A stretch of 64,000 bases of DNA from Lutibacter sp. (lineage in GTDB: Bacteria > Bacteroidota > Bacteroidia > Flavobacteriales > Flavobacteriaceae): positions 1-64,000 of the forward strand of contig NZ_JABDRI010000018.1 of the NCBI RefSeq assembly GCF_013041805.1, read 5' to 3'. The notes beneath the pieces are model-generated. The model was given only the letters and a program-made list of their open reading frames with translations, did not search any database and was not told the DNA's origin. The translations under genes and the position numbers were made by a program. The number at the start of each line of letters is the position of its first letter. Positions within the stretch are counted from its first letter, which is position 1. Below, piece after piece: positions 39,403 to 49,024 of the stretch.

Positions 39403-40089
39403 ATGGCTTCAACCATAAATAATTTAAATGTACTATTTGAAGACAACCATTTGATTGTTGTTAATAAACAATCGGGTGATATTGTACAAGGGGATAAAAC
39501 GGGTGATACTCCATTAAGTGAAATTGTTAAACAGTATATAAAAGTAAAATACGATAAGCCTGGAAATGTTTTTTTAGGTGTTGTGCACAGACTTGACAGG
39601 CCTACAACTGGTATAGTTGTTTTTGCAAAAACATCAAAAGCTTTAGAACGTTTTAACAAAATGCTTCGAGATAAAACCGTTAACAAAACCTATTGGGCAG
39701 TTGTAAAAAACAAACCAAAAAAGGATATTGACACCCTTATCGGTTTTCTAAGAAAGAATCCTAAAAATAATAAATCCACTTCCTACTCTTCTGAAATTAA
39801 AGGAAGTAAAAAAGCGATTCTTCATTATAAATTGTTAAAATCTTTAGATAATTACCATCTATTAGAAGTTGATTTAGAAACAGGGCGCCACCACCAAATT
39901 AGATGTCAGTTAGCTGCCATTGGATCACCAATAAAAGGCGATCTAAAATATGGTTTTGACAGAAGTAATAAAGATGCAAGTATACATTTACATGCACACA
40001 AAATTGAATTTATTCACCCAGTATCAAAAGAACAAATTACTATTTTTGCCCCAACACCAAAAGATCCAATTTGGGATGCTTGTAATTAA
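39403..40089 (+). CDS. RluA-family pseudouridine synthase
   Basis: Converts uridine to pseudouridine in rRNA or tRNA; the target cannot be assigned. The 228 residues have the catalytic block VVHRLDRPTTGIVVFAKTS with its Asp near residue 67, and LETGRHHQIRCQLAAIGSPIKGD. There is no N-terminal S4 domain. Convergent with argH across 39 bases in which I see no strong terminator. Confidence 0.9.
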   Translation: MASTINNLNVLFEDNHLIVVNKQSGDIVQGDKTGDTPLSEIVKQYIKVKYDKPGNVFLGVVHRLDRPTTGIVVFAKTSKALERFNKMLRDKTVNKTYWAVVKNKPKKDIDTLIGFLRKNPKNNKSTSYSSEIKGSKKAILHYKLLKSLDNYHLLEVDLETGRHHQIRCQLAAIGSPIKGDLKYGFDRSNKDASIHLHAHKIEFIHPVSKEQITIFAPTPKDPIWDACN

Positions 40090-40128
40090 CAAATAATTAT
40101 AGCTTTTTAGCACTTATACATCAGCGAT

Positions 40129-41406
40129 TTAAGCTTTATTTTTCTTGGCTACTATTTCATCTAAACACAAATTACTAATACTCCCTTTATGCGTATGAAC
40201 TACATTTTTACCCGGATCAAAGTTACCTTCATTAATGTTTTTCCCAACAATTTTATAGGCGTCTCTAAATGGAACACCACTTTGAACTAATTTATTAACT
40301 TCTTCTACACTAAATAAATACACGTATTTTTCATCCTCAACAATATCCTCTTTCACTTGAATATTTTTTAATGAATACGTTAACATTTCTAAACACGATT
40401 TTAAGGTTGAAAAAGATGGAATTAATCCCTCTTTCAATAACTGTAAATCTCTGTGATAACCACTTGGTAAATTATTTGTAATTAAAGTAAACTCGTAAGG
40501 AAGTGCTTGTAATTTGTTGCATTTACCTCTAATTAATTCAAAAACATCTGGATTTTTTTTGTGAGGCATAATACTTGAACCTGTAGTTAATTCATCAGGG
40601 AATGAAATAAAATTAAAATTCTGACTCATATACAAGCAAATATCCATGCTCATTTTAGATAATGTACTTGCTACTGAGCTAATAGCAAACGCTACTGACT
40701 TCTCTAATTTTCCTCTACCCATTTGAGCAGCCACGGAATTGAACTTTAAGGTTTCAAAATTTAGTTCTTTTGTGGTAAAATCTCTATCAATAGGAAATGA
40801 ACTTCCATAACCAGCCGCCGAACCTAACGGATTTTGATCTGCAACTTTATAGGCTGCTTTTAAAAAATAAATATCGTCAATTAAGGTTTCCGCATACGCT
40901 GAAAACCACAATCCAAATGATGATGGCATTGCTACTTGTAAATGGGTATAACCTGGCAATAAAACAGCTTTATAATGCTCTGCCAATGTAATTAGCAAGT
41001 CAAAAAGCTCGTCAACACCATCTTCAATTTCTTCTAATGCATCTTTTATATACAAATGAACATCCACCAAAACTTGATCGTTTCTTGATCGAGCAGTATG
41101 AATTTTTTTTCCCGCATCTCCCAACTTCTCTGTTAACAAAAATTCAACTTTAGAGTGCACATCTTCAAATGAATCTTCAATAGTGAAATTTCCATTCTTT
41201 ATATCTTCCAAAATTAACTCCAACTCTATTTCTAATTGCCTCAATTCTTTATCCGTTAACAAACCAATACTATACAACATTTTTGCATGAGCAATATTTC
41301 CAACAACATCATATTTTGCCAAAATTAAATCAAGCTCTCTGTCGTTTCCAACAGTAAATAAATCTATCTTTTTATCAGTTGAAAATCCTTTATCCCAAAG
41401 TTTCAT
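40129..41406 (-). CDS. argH: Argininosuccinate lyase
   Basis: Last arginine step: argininosuccinate to arginine and fumarate. The 425-residue fumarase-superfamily protein has SRNDQVLVDVHLYIKD, LPGYTHLQVAMPSSFGLW and the catalytic loop GSSIMPHKKNPDVFELIRGK near residue 280. It is the last gene of the arginine run; a 74-base gap separates it from argE, so a secondary promoter is possible. Confidence 0.96.
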   Translation of the reverse strand: MKLWDKGFSTDKKIDLFTVGNDRELDLILAKYDVVGNIAHAKMLYSIGLLTDKELRQLEIELELILEDIKNGNFTIEDSFEDVHSKVEFLLTEKLGDAGKKIHTARSRNDQVLVDVHLYIKDALEEIEDGVDELFDLLITLAEHYKAVLLPGYTHLQVAMPSSFGLWFSAYAETLIDDIYFLKAAYKVADQNPLGSAAGYGSSFPIDRDFTTKELNFETLKFNSVAAQMGRGKLEKSVAFAISSVASTLSKMSMDICLYMSQNFNFISFPDELTTGSSIMPHKKNPDVFELIRGKCNKLQALPYEFTLITNNLPSGYHRDLQLLKEGLIPSFSTLKSCLEMLTYSLKNIQVKEDIVEDEKYVYLFSVEEVNKLVQSGVPFRDAYKIVGKNINEGNFDPGKNVVHTHKGSISNLCLDEIVAKKNKA

Positions 41407-41480
41407 TTTATAAATTTTTAAGCGTTAAATTGTTTAAGTTTTAAATTATAACCATTACACGATTCAATAATTAAAAAGTT

Positions 41481-42539
41481 TTATATTATTTCATTTAATA
41501 TTTTAATGTACAAATCGATTCCTTCTTTAATTTCTTGAATGTAAATAAATTCATCAGCCGTATGAGAGCGCAAACTTTGTCCTGGCCCTAGTTTTAAAGA
41601 AGGACAACTCAGCACTGCTTGATCAGATAAGGTTGGAGAACCATAGGTTTCTCTTCCTAATTTAATTCCGGCTTCAACAATTGGGTGATTTTTTGGTATG
41701 AAAGATGAATTTAAACGAATTGATCTTGGGCATACTTCAGATGTTACGTTTGAGTTTATGATATCAAAAACTTCTTGATTACTATAAGAGTCCGTAACTC
41801 TCACATCTACAACATATTTACAACTTGCTGGTATAACATTATGCTGATGACCAGCTTCAATTTGCGTAACAGTCATTTTAACTTTCCCTAGTGTTTCAGA
41901 CACCTTTGGAAATTCAAAATTTTGGAACCAATTGATGTCTGCAATAGCATTGTAAATGGCATTATCACCTATTCCATGCGCTGCATGGCCCGCAGTTCCT
42001 CTAGCTTCACAATTCAAAACCATTAAACCTTTTTCGGCAATTGCCAATTGCATTAATGTTGGTTCTCCAACTATGGCAAAATCTATTCGCGGAATAATTT
42101 TTAACATACTATTTAAACCATTTGGACCTGAATTTTCTTCCTCGGCAGACGCCACAATTACAAAATTGTACTTTAAATTTTCTTTATTGTAAAAGTATGT
42201 GAAAGTAGCCAGTAAGGACACCAAACATCCACCCGCATCGTTACTTCCTAATCCGTATAATTTTCCATCAATTACTTCTGGCTTCAAAGGGTCTCTCGTG
42301 TATCCTTTATTTGGTTTTACCGTATCATGATGCGAGTTTAAGAGTATTGTTTTTTTTGAAGTATCAAAATATTTGTTTTTTGCCCAAACATTATGTTTAT
42401 CGCTTTCAAACTTGATATCATGACTAGAGAACCACTGCATAATTAAAAGTGCAGTTTCGTTTTCTTCTCCTGAAAATGATTGTTTAGAAATTAAATTTTT
42501 GAGTAAATCTATGGCTTCTGTAGTTAATATATCTATCAT
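41481..42539 (-). CDS. argE: M20-family deacylase, probable N-acylornithine deacylase (ArgE role)
   Basis: Expected to free the acyl group in arginine synthesis. In this operon the substrate should be N-acyl-citrulline (succinyl or acetyl), because the carbamoyltransferase acts on acyl-ornithine. The 352-residue metallopeptidase-like enzyme has LLNSHHDTVKPNKGY, LYGLGSNDAGGCLVSLLA, and the metal/catalytic ASAEEENSGPNGLNS. I chose the ATG at 42539, which overlaps the argB stop by one base (TAATG). A frame open to 42632 would cover the end of argB and is unlikely. Confidence 0.88.
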   Translation of the reverse strand: MIDILTTEAIDLLKNLISKQSFSGEENETALLIMQWFSSHDIKFESDKHNVWAKNKYFDTSKKTILLNSHHDTVKPNKGYTRDPLKPEVIDGKLYGLGSNDAGGCLVSLLATFTYFYNKENLKYNFVIVASAEEENSGPNGLNSMLKIIPRIDFAIVGEPTLMQLAIAEKGLMVLNCEARGTAGHAAHGIGDNAIYNAIADINWFQNFEFPKVSETLGKVKMTVTQIEAGHQHNVIPASCKYVVDVRVTDSYSNQEVFDIINSNVTSEVCPRSIRLNSSFIPKNHPIVEAGIKLGRETYGSPTLSDQAVLSCPSLKLGPGQSLRSHTADEFIYIQEIKEGIDLYIKILNEII

Positions 42540-43324
42540 TATTCTAGACTTAATGTTGTATGTAATTCGTTTGTTCCTTTTATTAGAGATGCATTTCCTA
42601 TTTTCACTTTTTGAACACCCTTCTGTAAACAATTAAAACAGTTATGAAGTTTTGGAATCATACCTTCGGAAATAATACCTTGTTCAACTAATTTTTCATA
42701 TTTGTTTAAATTAATTTTTGAAATAACAGAGTTTTCATCTTCAATATGCTCTAAAACTCCTTTTAATTCAAACACATAGTTTAATTGAACATCAAATAAA
42801 TTACTCATCGCTATTGCAACTTCTGATGCAATTGTATCTGCATTTGTATTTAATAATTGTCCATTTTTATTATGTGTTATAGCGCAAAAAACAGGAGTAA
42901 CTTTATGCTGTAATAACGCATTGATAAATTCAGAATTCACACTATCAACATCCCCCGCAAATCCATAATCAATACCTTTTACAATTCGTTTATGAGCTAC
43001 AATACAGTTTGCATCGACACCAGACAATCCCAAAGCATTACAGTCATTATGCTGTAAGATTGCTGTGATATTTTTATTTAATAAGCCGGCATACACCATT
43101 GTTACTACTTCTAAATTAGCTTCATCAGTTACTCGTCTTCCATTGACCATTTTCGGTTGTAATCCCATTTCAGAAGCAATTTCTGAAGCTCTTTTTCCTC
43201 CACCGTGAACCAATATTTTAAGCCCTTCAAGTGCTGAAAAATCTTTTAAAAATGAATTTAATTCACTCTCATTATTAATAATATTTCCACCTATTTTAAC
43301 AATATGCAAGGTTTGTTTAGCCAT
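42539..43324 (-). CDS. argB: N-acylglutamate kinase
   Basis: Phosphorylates N-acetyl- or N-succinylglutamate. The 261-residue amino-acid kinase has KIGGNIINNESEL at the N-terminus, HGGGKRASEIASEMG, VNGRRVTDEANLEVV and LNTNADTIASEVAIAM near residue 170. Its ATG overlaps the end of argF' by 8 bases, so the two are coupled. Confidence 0.94.
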   Translation of the reverse strand: MAKQTLHIVKIGGNIINNESELNSFLKDFSALEGLKILVHGGGKRASEIASEMGLQPKMVNGRRVTDEANLEVVTMVYAGLLNKNITAILQHNDCNALGLSGVDANCIVAHKRIVKGIDYGFAGDVDSVNSEFINALLQHKVTPVFCAITHNKNGQLLNTNADTIASEVAIAMSNLFDVQLNYVFELKGVLEHIEDENSVISKINLNKYEKLVEQGIISEGMIPKLHNCFNCLQKGVQKVKIGNASLIKGTNELHTTLSLE

Positions 43325-44267
43325 TATTCTCTAAAATTTTCTTTAATACAATTTGTGCTGAATACGTTCTATTGTTTGCTTGTTCTATCACAATTGAATC
43401 CTCAGAATCTAGTACCTCATCAGTTACAATCACATTTCTACGCACGGGTAAGCAGTGCATAAATTTCGCATTGTTGGTAAATTTCATTTTATCAGCAGTA
43501 ATCATCCAACTAGCATCTGTGTTTAAAACTTGGCCATAATTTTCATAAGAACTCCAATTCTTTACATATATAAAATCAGCATTTTCAAATGCCTTTTCCT
43601 GATTGTATTCAATTGTCGAATTTTTTGTTATTTCAGGATTTAACTCATATCCTTTTGGATGTGTAAGTACAAAATCTGCATCTTGTAATTGCATCATTTC
43701 TATAAATGAATTTGCCACAGCGTGTGGTAGTGCCTTGGGATGTGGTACCCACGACAATACAACCTTAGGTTTTTTAACAGCTTTATATTCTTCAATAGTA
43801 ATTGCATCTGCCAAAGCTTGCAAAGGATGGCCGAGAGAGCTTTCCATATTTATAACTGGAACTCTTGCATATTTTTTGAAATTAGTCAAAATGATTTCCG
43901 TCTCATCTTTTTCTTTATCTGTTAACGAAGCAAAAGCTCTAATTGCTATAATGTCACAATACTGAGAAATTACTTTTGCAGCCTCTTTTACATGCTCTGA
44001 CTTATTTTGACTCATGATAACCCCGTCCTCAAACTCTAGCTCCCAACCCTCACTACCAAAATTCATTACAATTGTATTTAATCCTAAATTTTGTGCAGCT
44101 TTTTGAGTACTTAAACGGGTTCGTAAACTATTATTAAAAAATAACAAGCAAATAGTTTTCCCCTCTCCTAATACTTTAAATTGCAATGGGTTTTTCTTTA
44201 AATCAATAGCTTCTTTTATTGTGCTTTTAAGGTCAACGATATCTGACAAATTGCAAAAATTATTCAT
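43317..44267 (-). CDS. argF': N-acylornithine carbamoyltransferase, probably N-succinylornithine type
   Basis: Carbamoylates acyl-ornithine instead of free ornithine. The 316 residues have the carbamoyl phosphate site FNNSLRTRLSTQKAAQNLG near residue 44, RAFASL, SLGHPLQALADA near residue 145 and HCLPVRRNVIVTDEV near residue 272. FNNSLRTR in place of the STRTR of ordinary ArgF marks the acyl-ornithine group. At the position I align with the residue that sets acetyl versus succinyl choice (Glu in Xanthomonas, Pro in Bacteroides fragilis, as I recall), this protein has Ser90 in NKSEH. That favours succinyl. Overlaps both neighbours by 8 bases. Confidence 0.88.
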   Translation of the reverse strand: MNNFCNLSDIVDLKSTIKEAIDLKKNPLQFKVLGEGKTICLLFFNNSLRTRLSTQKAAQNLGLNTIVMNFGSEGWELEFEDGVIMSQNKSEHVKEAAKVISQYCDIIAIRAFASLTDKEKDETEIILTNFKKYARVPVINMESSLGHPLQALADAITIEEYKAVKKPKVVLSWVPHPKALPHAVANSFIEMMQLQDADFVLTHPKGYELNPEITKNSTIEYNQEKAFENADFIYVKNWSSYENYGQVLNTDASWMITADKMKFTNNAKFMHCLPVRRNVIVTDEVLDSEDSIVIEQANNRTYSAQIVLKKILENNG

Positions 44268-45390
44268 CTAACAAGTTTTTTAAATCATTTATAAACTCAC
44301 TTATTTGTACTGTTGAAATAGTTAATGGAGGTAAAATTCTGAGTAGCTTTTTATTGTTTGAACCTCCTGTAAATATGTGCTTATCAAAAATTAATTTTTT
44401 TCGTAACTCTCCGACTTCAAAATCGAATTCTACACCCAACATTAAGCCTTTTCCTTTTACTTTTTTAACTTGAGGAATTGCTTTAATTTCCTCTAAAAAG
44501 TAGTTGTAAACTTCATTCACATTTACAATTAAATTCTCTTCTTCAATTATTTCTAGCACAGAAATTGCAGCTGCGCATGCTAAATGATTTCCGCCAAAAG
44601 TTGTTCCTAACATTCCTAATTTAGCCTCATATATATCTGAAATTAATACACCTCCAATTGGAAATCCGTTTGCCATTCCTTTGGCAATTGTGATAATATC
44701 AGGCTGAATATGATGATGTTGAAATGCAAAAAATTGTCCGCTTCTACCATATCCTGATTGTATTTCATCTAAAATTAAAGGCACATTCTTTTTATTACAT
44801 ATTGCCTGTACTTCTTGAAAAAACTCAGTAGTACCTTCATCTAAACCTCCAACACCTTGAATTCCCTCAATAATAACAGCAGCAACATCGTTTTTGCCTA
44901 ATTCGTGGATTACCAATTCAATATTATTTAATGGTAAAAAGGTTACTTCTTGCTGTAAATTAATAGGTGCGTTTATATTTTTATTATCCGTTGTAGCTAC
45001 AGCTGCAGATGTTCGTCCGTGAAACGCATTATTAAAAGAAACTATTCTACTTGTACCTGTTATAAATGAAGCTAATTTTAAAGCGTTTTCATTTGCTTCA
45101 GCACCTGAATTACACAAAAACAAGTTGTAATTTTCGCAACCGGATACCTTTCCTAATTTTTGAGCTAATTCTTGTTGCAACGGATTTTGAATTGAGTTAG
45201 AATAGAACCCTATTTTACTTAACTGTTCTGATAATGATTTAACATATTTAGGATGTGTATGACCAATCGAAATTACACCATGACCACCATATAAATCTAA
45301 ATATTTGATATTATTTTTATCCCAAACATAAACTCCTTCAGCTTTTACCGGAGTTACATTATAAAGCGGATATACATTAAATAATTCCAT
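44260..45390 (-). CDS. argD: N-acylornithine aminotransferase
   Basis: PLP-dependent transamination giving N-acylornithine. The 376 residues have LYGGHGVISIGHTHPKYV, FLCNSGAEANENALKLA, ILDEIQSGYGRSGQFFAFQ and the PLP lysine in IITIAKGMANGFPIGG near residue 235. I chose the ATG at 45390 (MELFNVYPLYNVTPVKAEG); the frame is open to 45423 but that would overlap proC. Ordinary members are named acetylornithine aminotransferase. Confidence 0.93.
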   Translation of the reverse strand: MELFNVYPLYNVTPVKAEGVYVWDKNNIKYLDLYGGHGVISIGHTHPKYVKSLSEQLSKIGFYSNSIQNPLQQELAQKLGKVSGCENYNLFLCNSGAEANENALKLASFITGTSRIVSFNNAFHGRTSAAVATTDNKNINAPINLQQEVTFLPLNNIELVIHELGKNDVAAVIIEGIQGVGGLDEGTTEFFQEVQAICNKKNVPLILDEIQSGYGRSGQFFAFQHHHIQPDIITIAKGMANGFPIGGVLISDIYEAKLGMLGTTFGGNHLACAAAISVLEIIEEENLIVNVNEVYNYFLEEIKAIPQVKKVKGKGLMLGVEFDFEVGELRKKLIFDKHIFTGGSNNKKLLRILPPLTISTVQISEFINDLKNLLDE

Positions 45391-45400
45391 AGTATTTTTT

Positions 45401-46195
45401 TTAAATCTGATTGATTTTCTCAAAAGAGGTGACTAAACCTTTTATAATTGATGAGCTTAATCCTTGATGTTCCATTTCATTTAAACCAGAAATTGTACAA
45501 CCGCTTGGCGTGGTAACTTTATCAATTTCTTGTTCTGGATGACTTCCTGATTGGATTAATAAACTAGCGGCTCCCAAACAGGTTTGCATGGCCAATTCCT
45601 GTGCTTCATCAGCATGAAAACCTAGTTGAACAGCTCCTTGAGCTGTGGCGCGAATTAAACGCATCCAAAATGCAATTCCACTTGCGCAAATTACAGTTGC
45701 AGATTGCATTAATTTTTCTTCAATATATAGTGTATTTCCTAAAGAATTAAAAATCGTTTTTGCGAATTCAATATTTTCCTTCCCTTTTTCATTCGCACTA
45801 ATACACGTCATAGATTGCCCTACAGAAATAGCAGTATTTGGCATACTTCTAATAATAGCAATTTCGCCTCCAACAATGGCTTCAATCTCATGAATTTTCC
45901 TGCCAGTTATCACTGAAATTATAGTGTGTCGCTTAGTATCAATTACGGTTTTAACTTCCTCTAAAACAGCAATCAACTGATTGGGTTGAACAGCAAGTAT
46001 AATTACATCTGAGTATTGTATTGCTTCTTTATTATTTGATGAAATTTTGACTTTTGGAAACTTTTCAAATGAACTTAACGAACTTTTATTTCGTTTTGTT
46101 AAATACAAATTATCTAGGGTAAAGTTATCTTGTGATAAAATTCCTTGTGCTATTGAATACCCTAAATTTCCTGTTCCTATTATTGCTATTTTCAT
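45401..46195 (-). CDS. proC: Pyrroline-5-carboxylate reductase inside the arginine operon
   Basis: Final proline step, NAD(P)H-dependent. The 264 residues have the Rossmann start IGTGNLGYSIAQGIL, RSMPNTAISVGQSMTCI near residue 118, and the C-terminal IDKVTTPSGCTISGLNEME signature. It lies 6 bases after argC and 10 before argD, so it is certainly part of the run. proA and proB are not in the window. Confidence 0.94.
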   Translation of the reverse strand: MKIAIIGTGNLGYSIAQGILSQDNFTLDNLYLTKRNKSSLSSFEKFPKVKISSNNKEAIQYSDVIILAVQPNQLIAVLEEVKTVIDTKRHTIISVITGRKIHEIEAIVGGEIAIIRSMPNTAISVGQSMTCISANEKGKENIEFAKTIFNSLGNTLYIEEKLMQSATVICASGIAFWMRLIRATAQGAVQLGFHADEAQELAMQTCLGAASLLIQSGSHPEQEIDKVTTPSGCTISGLNEMEHQGLSSSIIKGLVTSFEKINQI

Positions 46196-46201
46196 ACTAT
46201 T

Positions 46202-47179
46202 TTAAAATGACGTTGCTTTTAATTGTAATCCTTCTGTTTCAGAAAACCCAAACAATAAATTCATATTTTGAATTGCCTGTCCTGAGGCTCCTTTTAATAA
46301 ATTGTCAACAACCGAAGTAATTAACAATTTGTTGTTATACTTTTCTAAATGAATAAAACAATTGTTCGTATTTACTACCTGTTTTAAATGCACAGGTATT
46401 TTTGAAATATATGTAAATGGAGCATCTTTATAAAAGTCTTCAAATAATTGAAAAGCTTCATCAGTACTTTTATCAAAATCTAAATATATAGAAGCAAAAA
46501 TTCCTCTGCTAAAATTTCCTCTATTTGGGATAAATAACAGTTCTTCAGAAAACCCTTTTTGCAATGTCGCTAAACTTTCATGTATTTCGCCTAAATGCTG
46601 ATGCTTAAATGCTTTATATACTGAAAAATTATTATCTCTCCAACTAAAATGGGTTGTTGCGCTAGGTGAAACACCTGCACCTGTTGATCCCGTGGTTGCA
46701 TTTATGTGTATCGAACTCTTTACTAATTTATGTTTAACCAATGGTAATAACCCCAATTGTATAGCTGTAGCAAAACATCCTGGGTTAGCTATATTGGATG
46801 CATTTTTAATTTTATCTTTATGTAGTTCTGGTAGTCCATAAACAAACTCTTTTCCTTGAAAAAAAGCGTCATTTTTCAATCTAAAATCGTTGCTTAAATC
46901 AATAATTTTAGTGGTGGAAGAAAATTTATTCTTTTCCAAAAACCTTTTAGAATTTCCATGACCTAAACATAAAAAAACTAAATCAACATTTGAATTGACA
47001 GTTTTGGTAAATTTTAAATCTAATGAACCTAATAAGTCTTGATGTACATTGTAAATATAATTCCCTGTATTTGAAGTACTGTAAACAAAATCAAGTTCAA
47101 TTTTAGAATGATTTATCACCAATCTAATTAATTCTCCCGCTGTATAACCTGCGCCACCAATTATTCCAACTTTAATCAT
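46202..47179 (-). CDS. argC: N-acyl-gamma-glutamyl-phosphate reductase
   Basis: NADPH-dependent reduction to N-acylglutamate semialdehyde. The 325 residues begin VGIIGGAGYTAGELIRLV, and have YGLPELHKDKI, the catalytic Cys in ANPGCFATAIQLGLLPL near residue 134, and TGSTGAGVSPSATTHFSW. The gap to argG is 2 bases. Confidence 0.96.
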   Translation of the reverse strand: MIKVGIIGGAGYTAGELIRLVINHSKIELDFVYSTSNTGNYIYNVHQDLLGSLDLKFTKTVNSNVDLVFLCLGHGNSKRFLEKNKFSSTTKIIDLSNDFRLKNDAFFQGKEFVYGLPELHKDKIKNASNIANPGCFATAIQLGLLPLVKHKLVKSSIHINATTGSTGAGVSPSATTHFSWRDNNFSVYKAFKHQHLGEIHESLATLQKGFSEELLFIPNRGNFSRGIFASIYLDFDKSTDEAFQLFEDFYKDAPFTYISKIPVHLKQVVNTNNCFIHLEKYNNKLLITSVVDNLLKGASGQAIQNMNLLFGFSETEGLQLKATSF

Positions 47180-47181
47180 AC

Positions 47182-48363
47182 TTATGAGTTTACACTATGA
47201 TAAATTTTGTTTGCTGTTCCTAAAATTTTAATAAATCCTTTTGCATCTTCTGAGGTCCACGCCTTGTTTGTTTCTCCATATTCACCAAATTTAGACTTCA
47301 TTAAATCGTGTTTAGATTCAATACCATTTACACTAAAATGGTAGGGTTTTAGAGTCACATACACTTCCCCTGTCACTGTTTTTTGAGAATCTTCTAAAAA
47401 GGCTTCAATGTTTCTCATTACAGGTTCAAAATATTGGCCGTCGTGCAATAACATTCCATACCAACTCCCTAACTGTTCTTTTAAATTTTGTTGCCATTTA
47501 GACAATACATGTTTTTCTAACGTATGATGCGCCTTGATGGTTACTACCGCTGCTGCAGCTTCAAAACCAACTCTTCCTTTAATTCCAACAATAGTATCCC
47601 CTACATGAATATCTCTCCCAATAGCATATTTTGATGCAATCTCTTCTAACTTTAAAATGGTATTTACTGAAGTGTCAAATTCATCATTCAAACCAATCAA
47701 TTCTCCCATTTTAAAATGAAGTTTAATATCTGTTGGGGTTGTTTTTTCTAATTGACTTGGATAAGCTTCTTCAGGCAGAGCTTGGTGAGAAGTTAATGTT
47801 TCTACCCCTCCAACACTTGTGCCCCAAATTCCTTTATTAATGGAGTACTTTGCTTTCTCCCAAGGATAATCCACACCATTTTCTTTTAAGTACGCTATTT
47901 CTTCTTGTCTAGACAGTTTTAAATCTCTAATTGGTGTAATAATTTCAATTTCAGGCGCCAATGTTTGGAAAATCATATCAAACCTCACCTGATCATTTCC
48001 TGCACCTGTACTTCCGTGTGCAATGTATTTTGCCCCAATTGCTTTTGCGTATTCAACTACTTCAATTGCCTGAAATACACGTTCAGCACTCACCGAAAGC
48101 GGATATGTGTTATTTTTCAATACATTTCCAAAAACCATATACTTAATTGCTTTTGTATAATATTCTTGTAAAATATTTTTATTTACATGAGAAGTAACAC
48201 CCATTTCATAGGCTTTTTGCTCAACAACTTTCAACTCATTAGTTGAAAATCCACCTGTATTTACAAGTGCACTATAAACTTCTAAATTTAATTCGTTCAT
48301 TAAATATTTAACGCAATAGGAAGTATCTAAACCTCCACTATATGCTAGTACTACTTTGTCCAT
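47182..48363 (-). CDS. argG: Argininosuccinate synthase
   Basis: ATP-dependent joining of citrulline and aspartate. The 393 residues begin with the PP-loop LAYSGGLDTSYCVKYL, and have YIAHGSTGAGNDQVRFD near residue 110 and DYPWEKAKYSINKGIWGTS. It follows the GNAT gene by one base. Confidence 0.96.
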   Translation of the reverse strand: MDKVVLAYSGGLDTSYCVKYLMNELNLEVYSALVNTGGFSTNELKVVEQKAYEMGVTSHVNKNILQEYYTKAIKYMVFGNVLKNNTYPLSVSAERVFQAIEVVEYAKAIGAKYIAHGSTGAGNDQVRFDMIFQTLAPEIEIITPIRDLKLSRQEEIAYLKENGVDYPWEKAKYSINKGIWGTSVGGVETLTSHQALPEEAYPSQLEKTTPTDIKLHFKMGELIGLNDEFDTSVNTILKLEEIASKYAIGRDIHVGDTIVGIKGRVGFEAAAAVVTIKAHHTLEKHVLSKWQQNLKEQLGSWYGMLLHDGQYFEPVMRNIEAFLEDSQKTVTGEVYVTLKPYHFSVNGIESKHDLMKSKFGEYGETNKAWTSEDAKGFIKILGTANKIYHSVNS

Positions 48364-48364
48364 T

Positions 48365-48982
48365 TTACTTTTTGTTTTTTTTAAGAAATAATGCTTGCTT
48401 AATATTTTTTAATCTGCTTAATACTTTTGAATTGTATTGATGCGTTTTTATATTTTTTTCATATTTTGGGTCATATAACATACCAGTACACAAACACATT
48501 TTTTTATCTGTTCTCATTAAAACATCATAATTTTTACACGTTTTACAACCATTCCAAAAAGCCTCATCTGTAGTGAGTTCAGAAAAAGTTACTGGTTGAT
48601 AACCTAACTCATAATTAATTTTTAAAACTGCTAAACCCGTTGTGATTCCAAAAATTTTAGCATCTGGATATTTTTCTTTAGAATATTCTAAAATTCTCTT
48701 TTTAATTTTTTTGGCTAACCCTTGATTTCTAAAATTAGGATGTACAATCAACCCTGAGTTTACAACAAACTCTTTGTTATCCCAAGTTTCTATATAGCAA
48801 AACCCTGCAAATTCATCATTGTGAATTGCAATAATGGCATCACCTTTAATTATTTTTTTTGAAACATAGTCAGGAGTTCTTTCTGCAATTCCTGTTCCTC
48901 TCACTTTTGAAGATTCTTTTATGGTTTCACAAATGATTTCTGCATACTTTATATGCAAATTATTAGCTACAACAATTTTCAT
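48365..48982 (-). CDS. GNAT acyltransferase with C-terminal Cys cluster, probable N-acylglutamate synthase
   Basis: Heads the arginine operon, one base from argG, and no argA or argJ is present, so it is the best candidate for the first step (acylation of glutamate). The 205 residues have a GNAT fold with the CoA-binding loop HPNFRNQGLAKKIKK near residues 81-95 and FGITTGLAVLKINYELGYQPV near 111-131. After the fold comes a Cys cluster, CKTC (146-149) and CLC (163-165), of the kind that could bind a metal, then a Lys-rich tail. From memory, a homologue in Bacteroides thetaiotaomicron has been linked genetically to N-succinylglutamate synthesis. Activity here is inferred. Confidence 0.75.
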   Translation of the reverse strand: MKIVVANNLHIKYAEIICETIKESSKVRGTGIAERTPDYVSKKIIKGDAIIAIHNDEFAGFCYIETWDNKEFVVNSGLIVHPNFRNQGLAKKIKKRILEYSKEKYPDAKIFGITTGLAVLKINYELGYQPVTFSELTTDEAFWNGCKTCKNYDVLMRTDKKMCLCTGMLYDPKYEKNIKTHQYNSKVLSRLKNIKQALFLKKNKK

Positions 48983-49024
48983 TGCTTACTTAGGTATTAT
49001 AAAAATTAAATATTGATGTTTTTT

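Noticed and set aside
42540-42632. argE start at 42632
   Set aside because: Would overlap argB by about 90 bases with an unrelated N-terminus; the TAATG junction at 42539 is typical of this genome.
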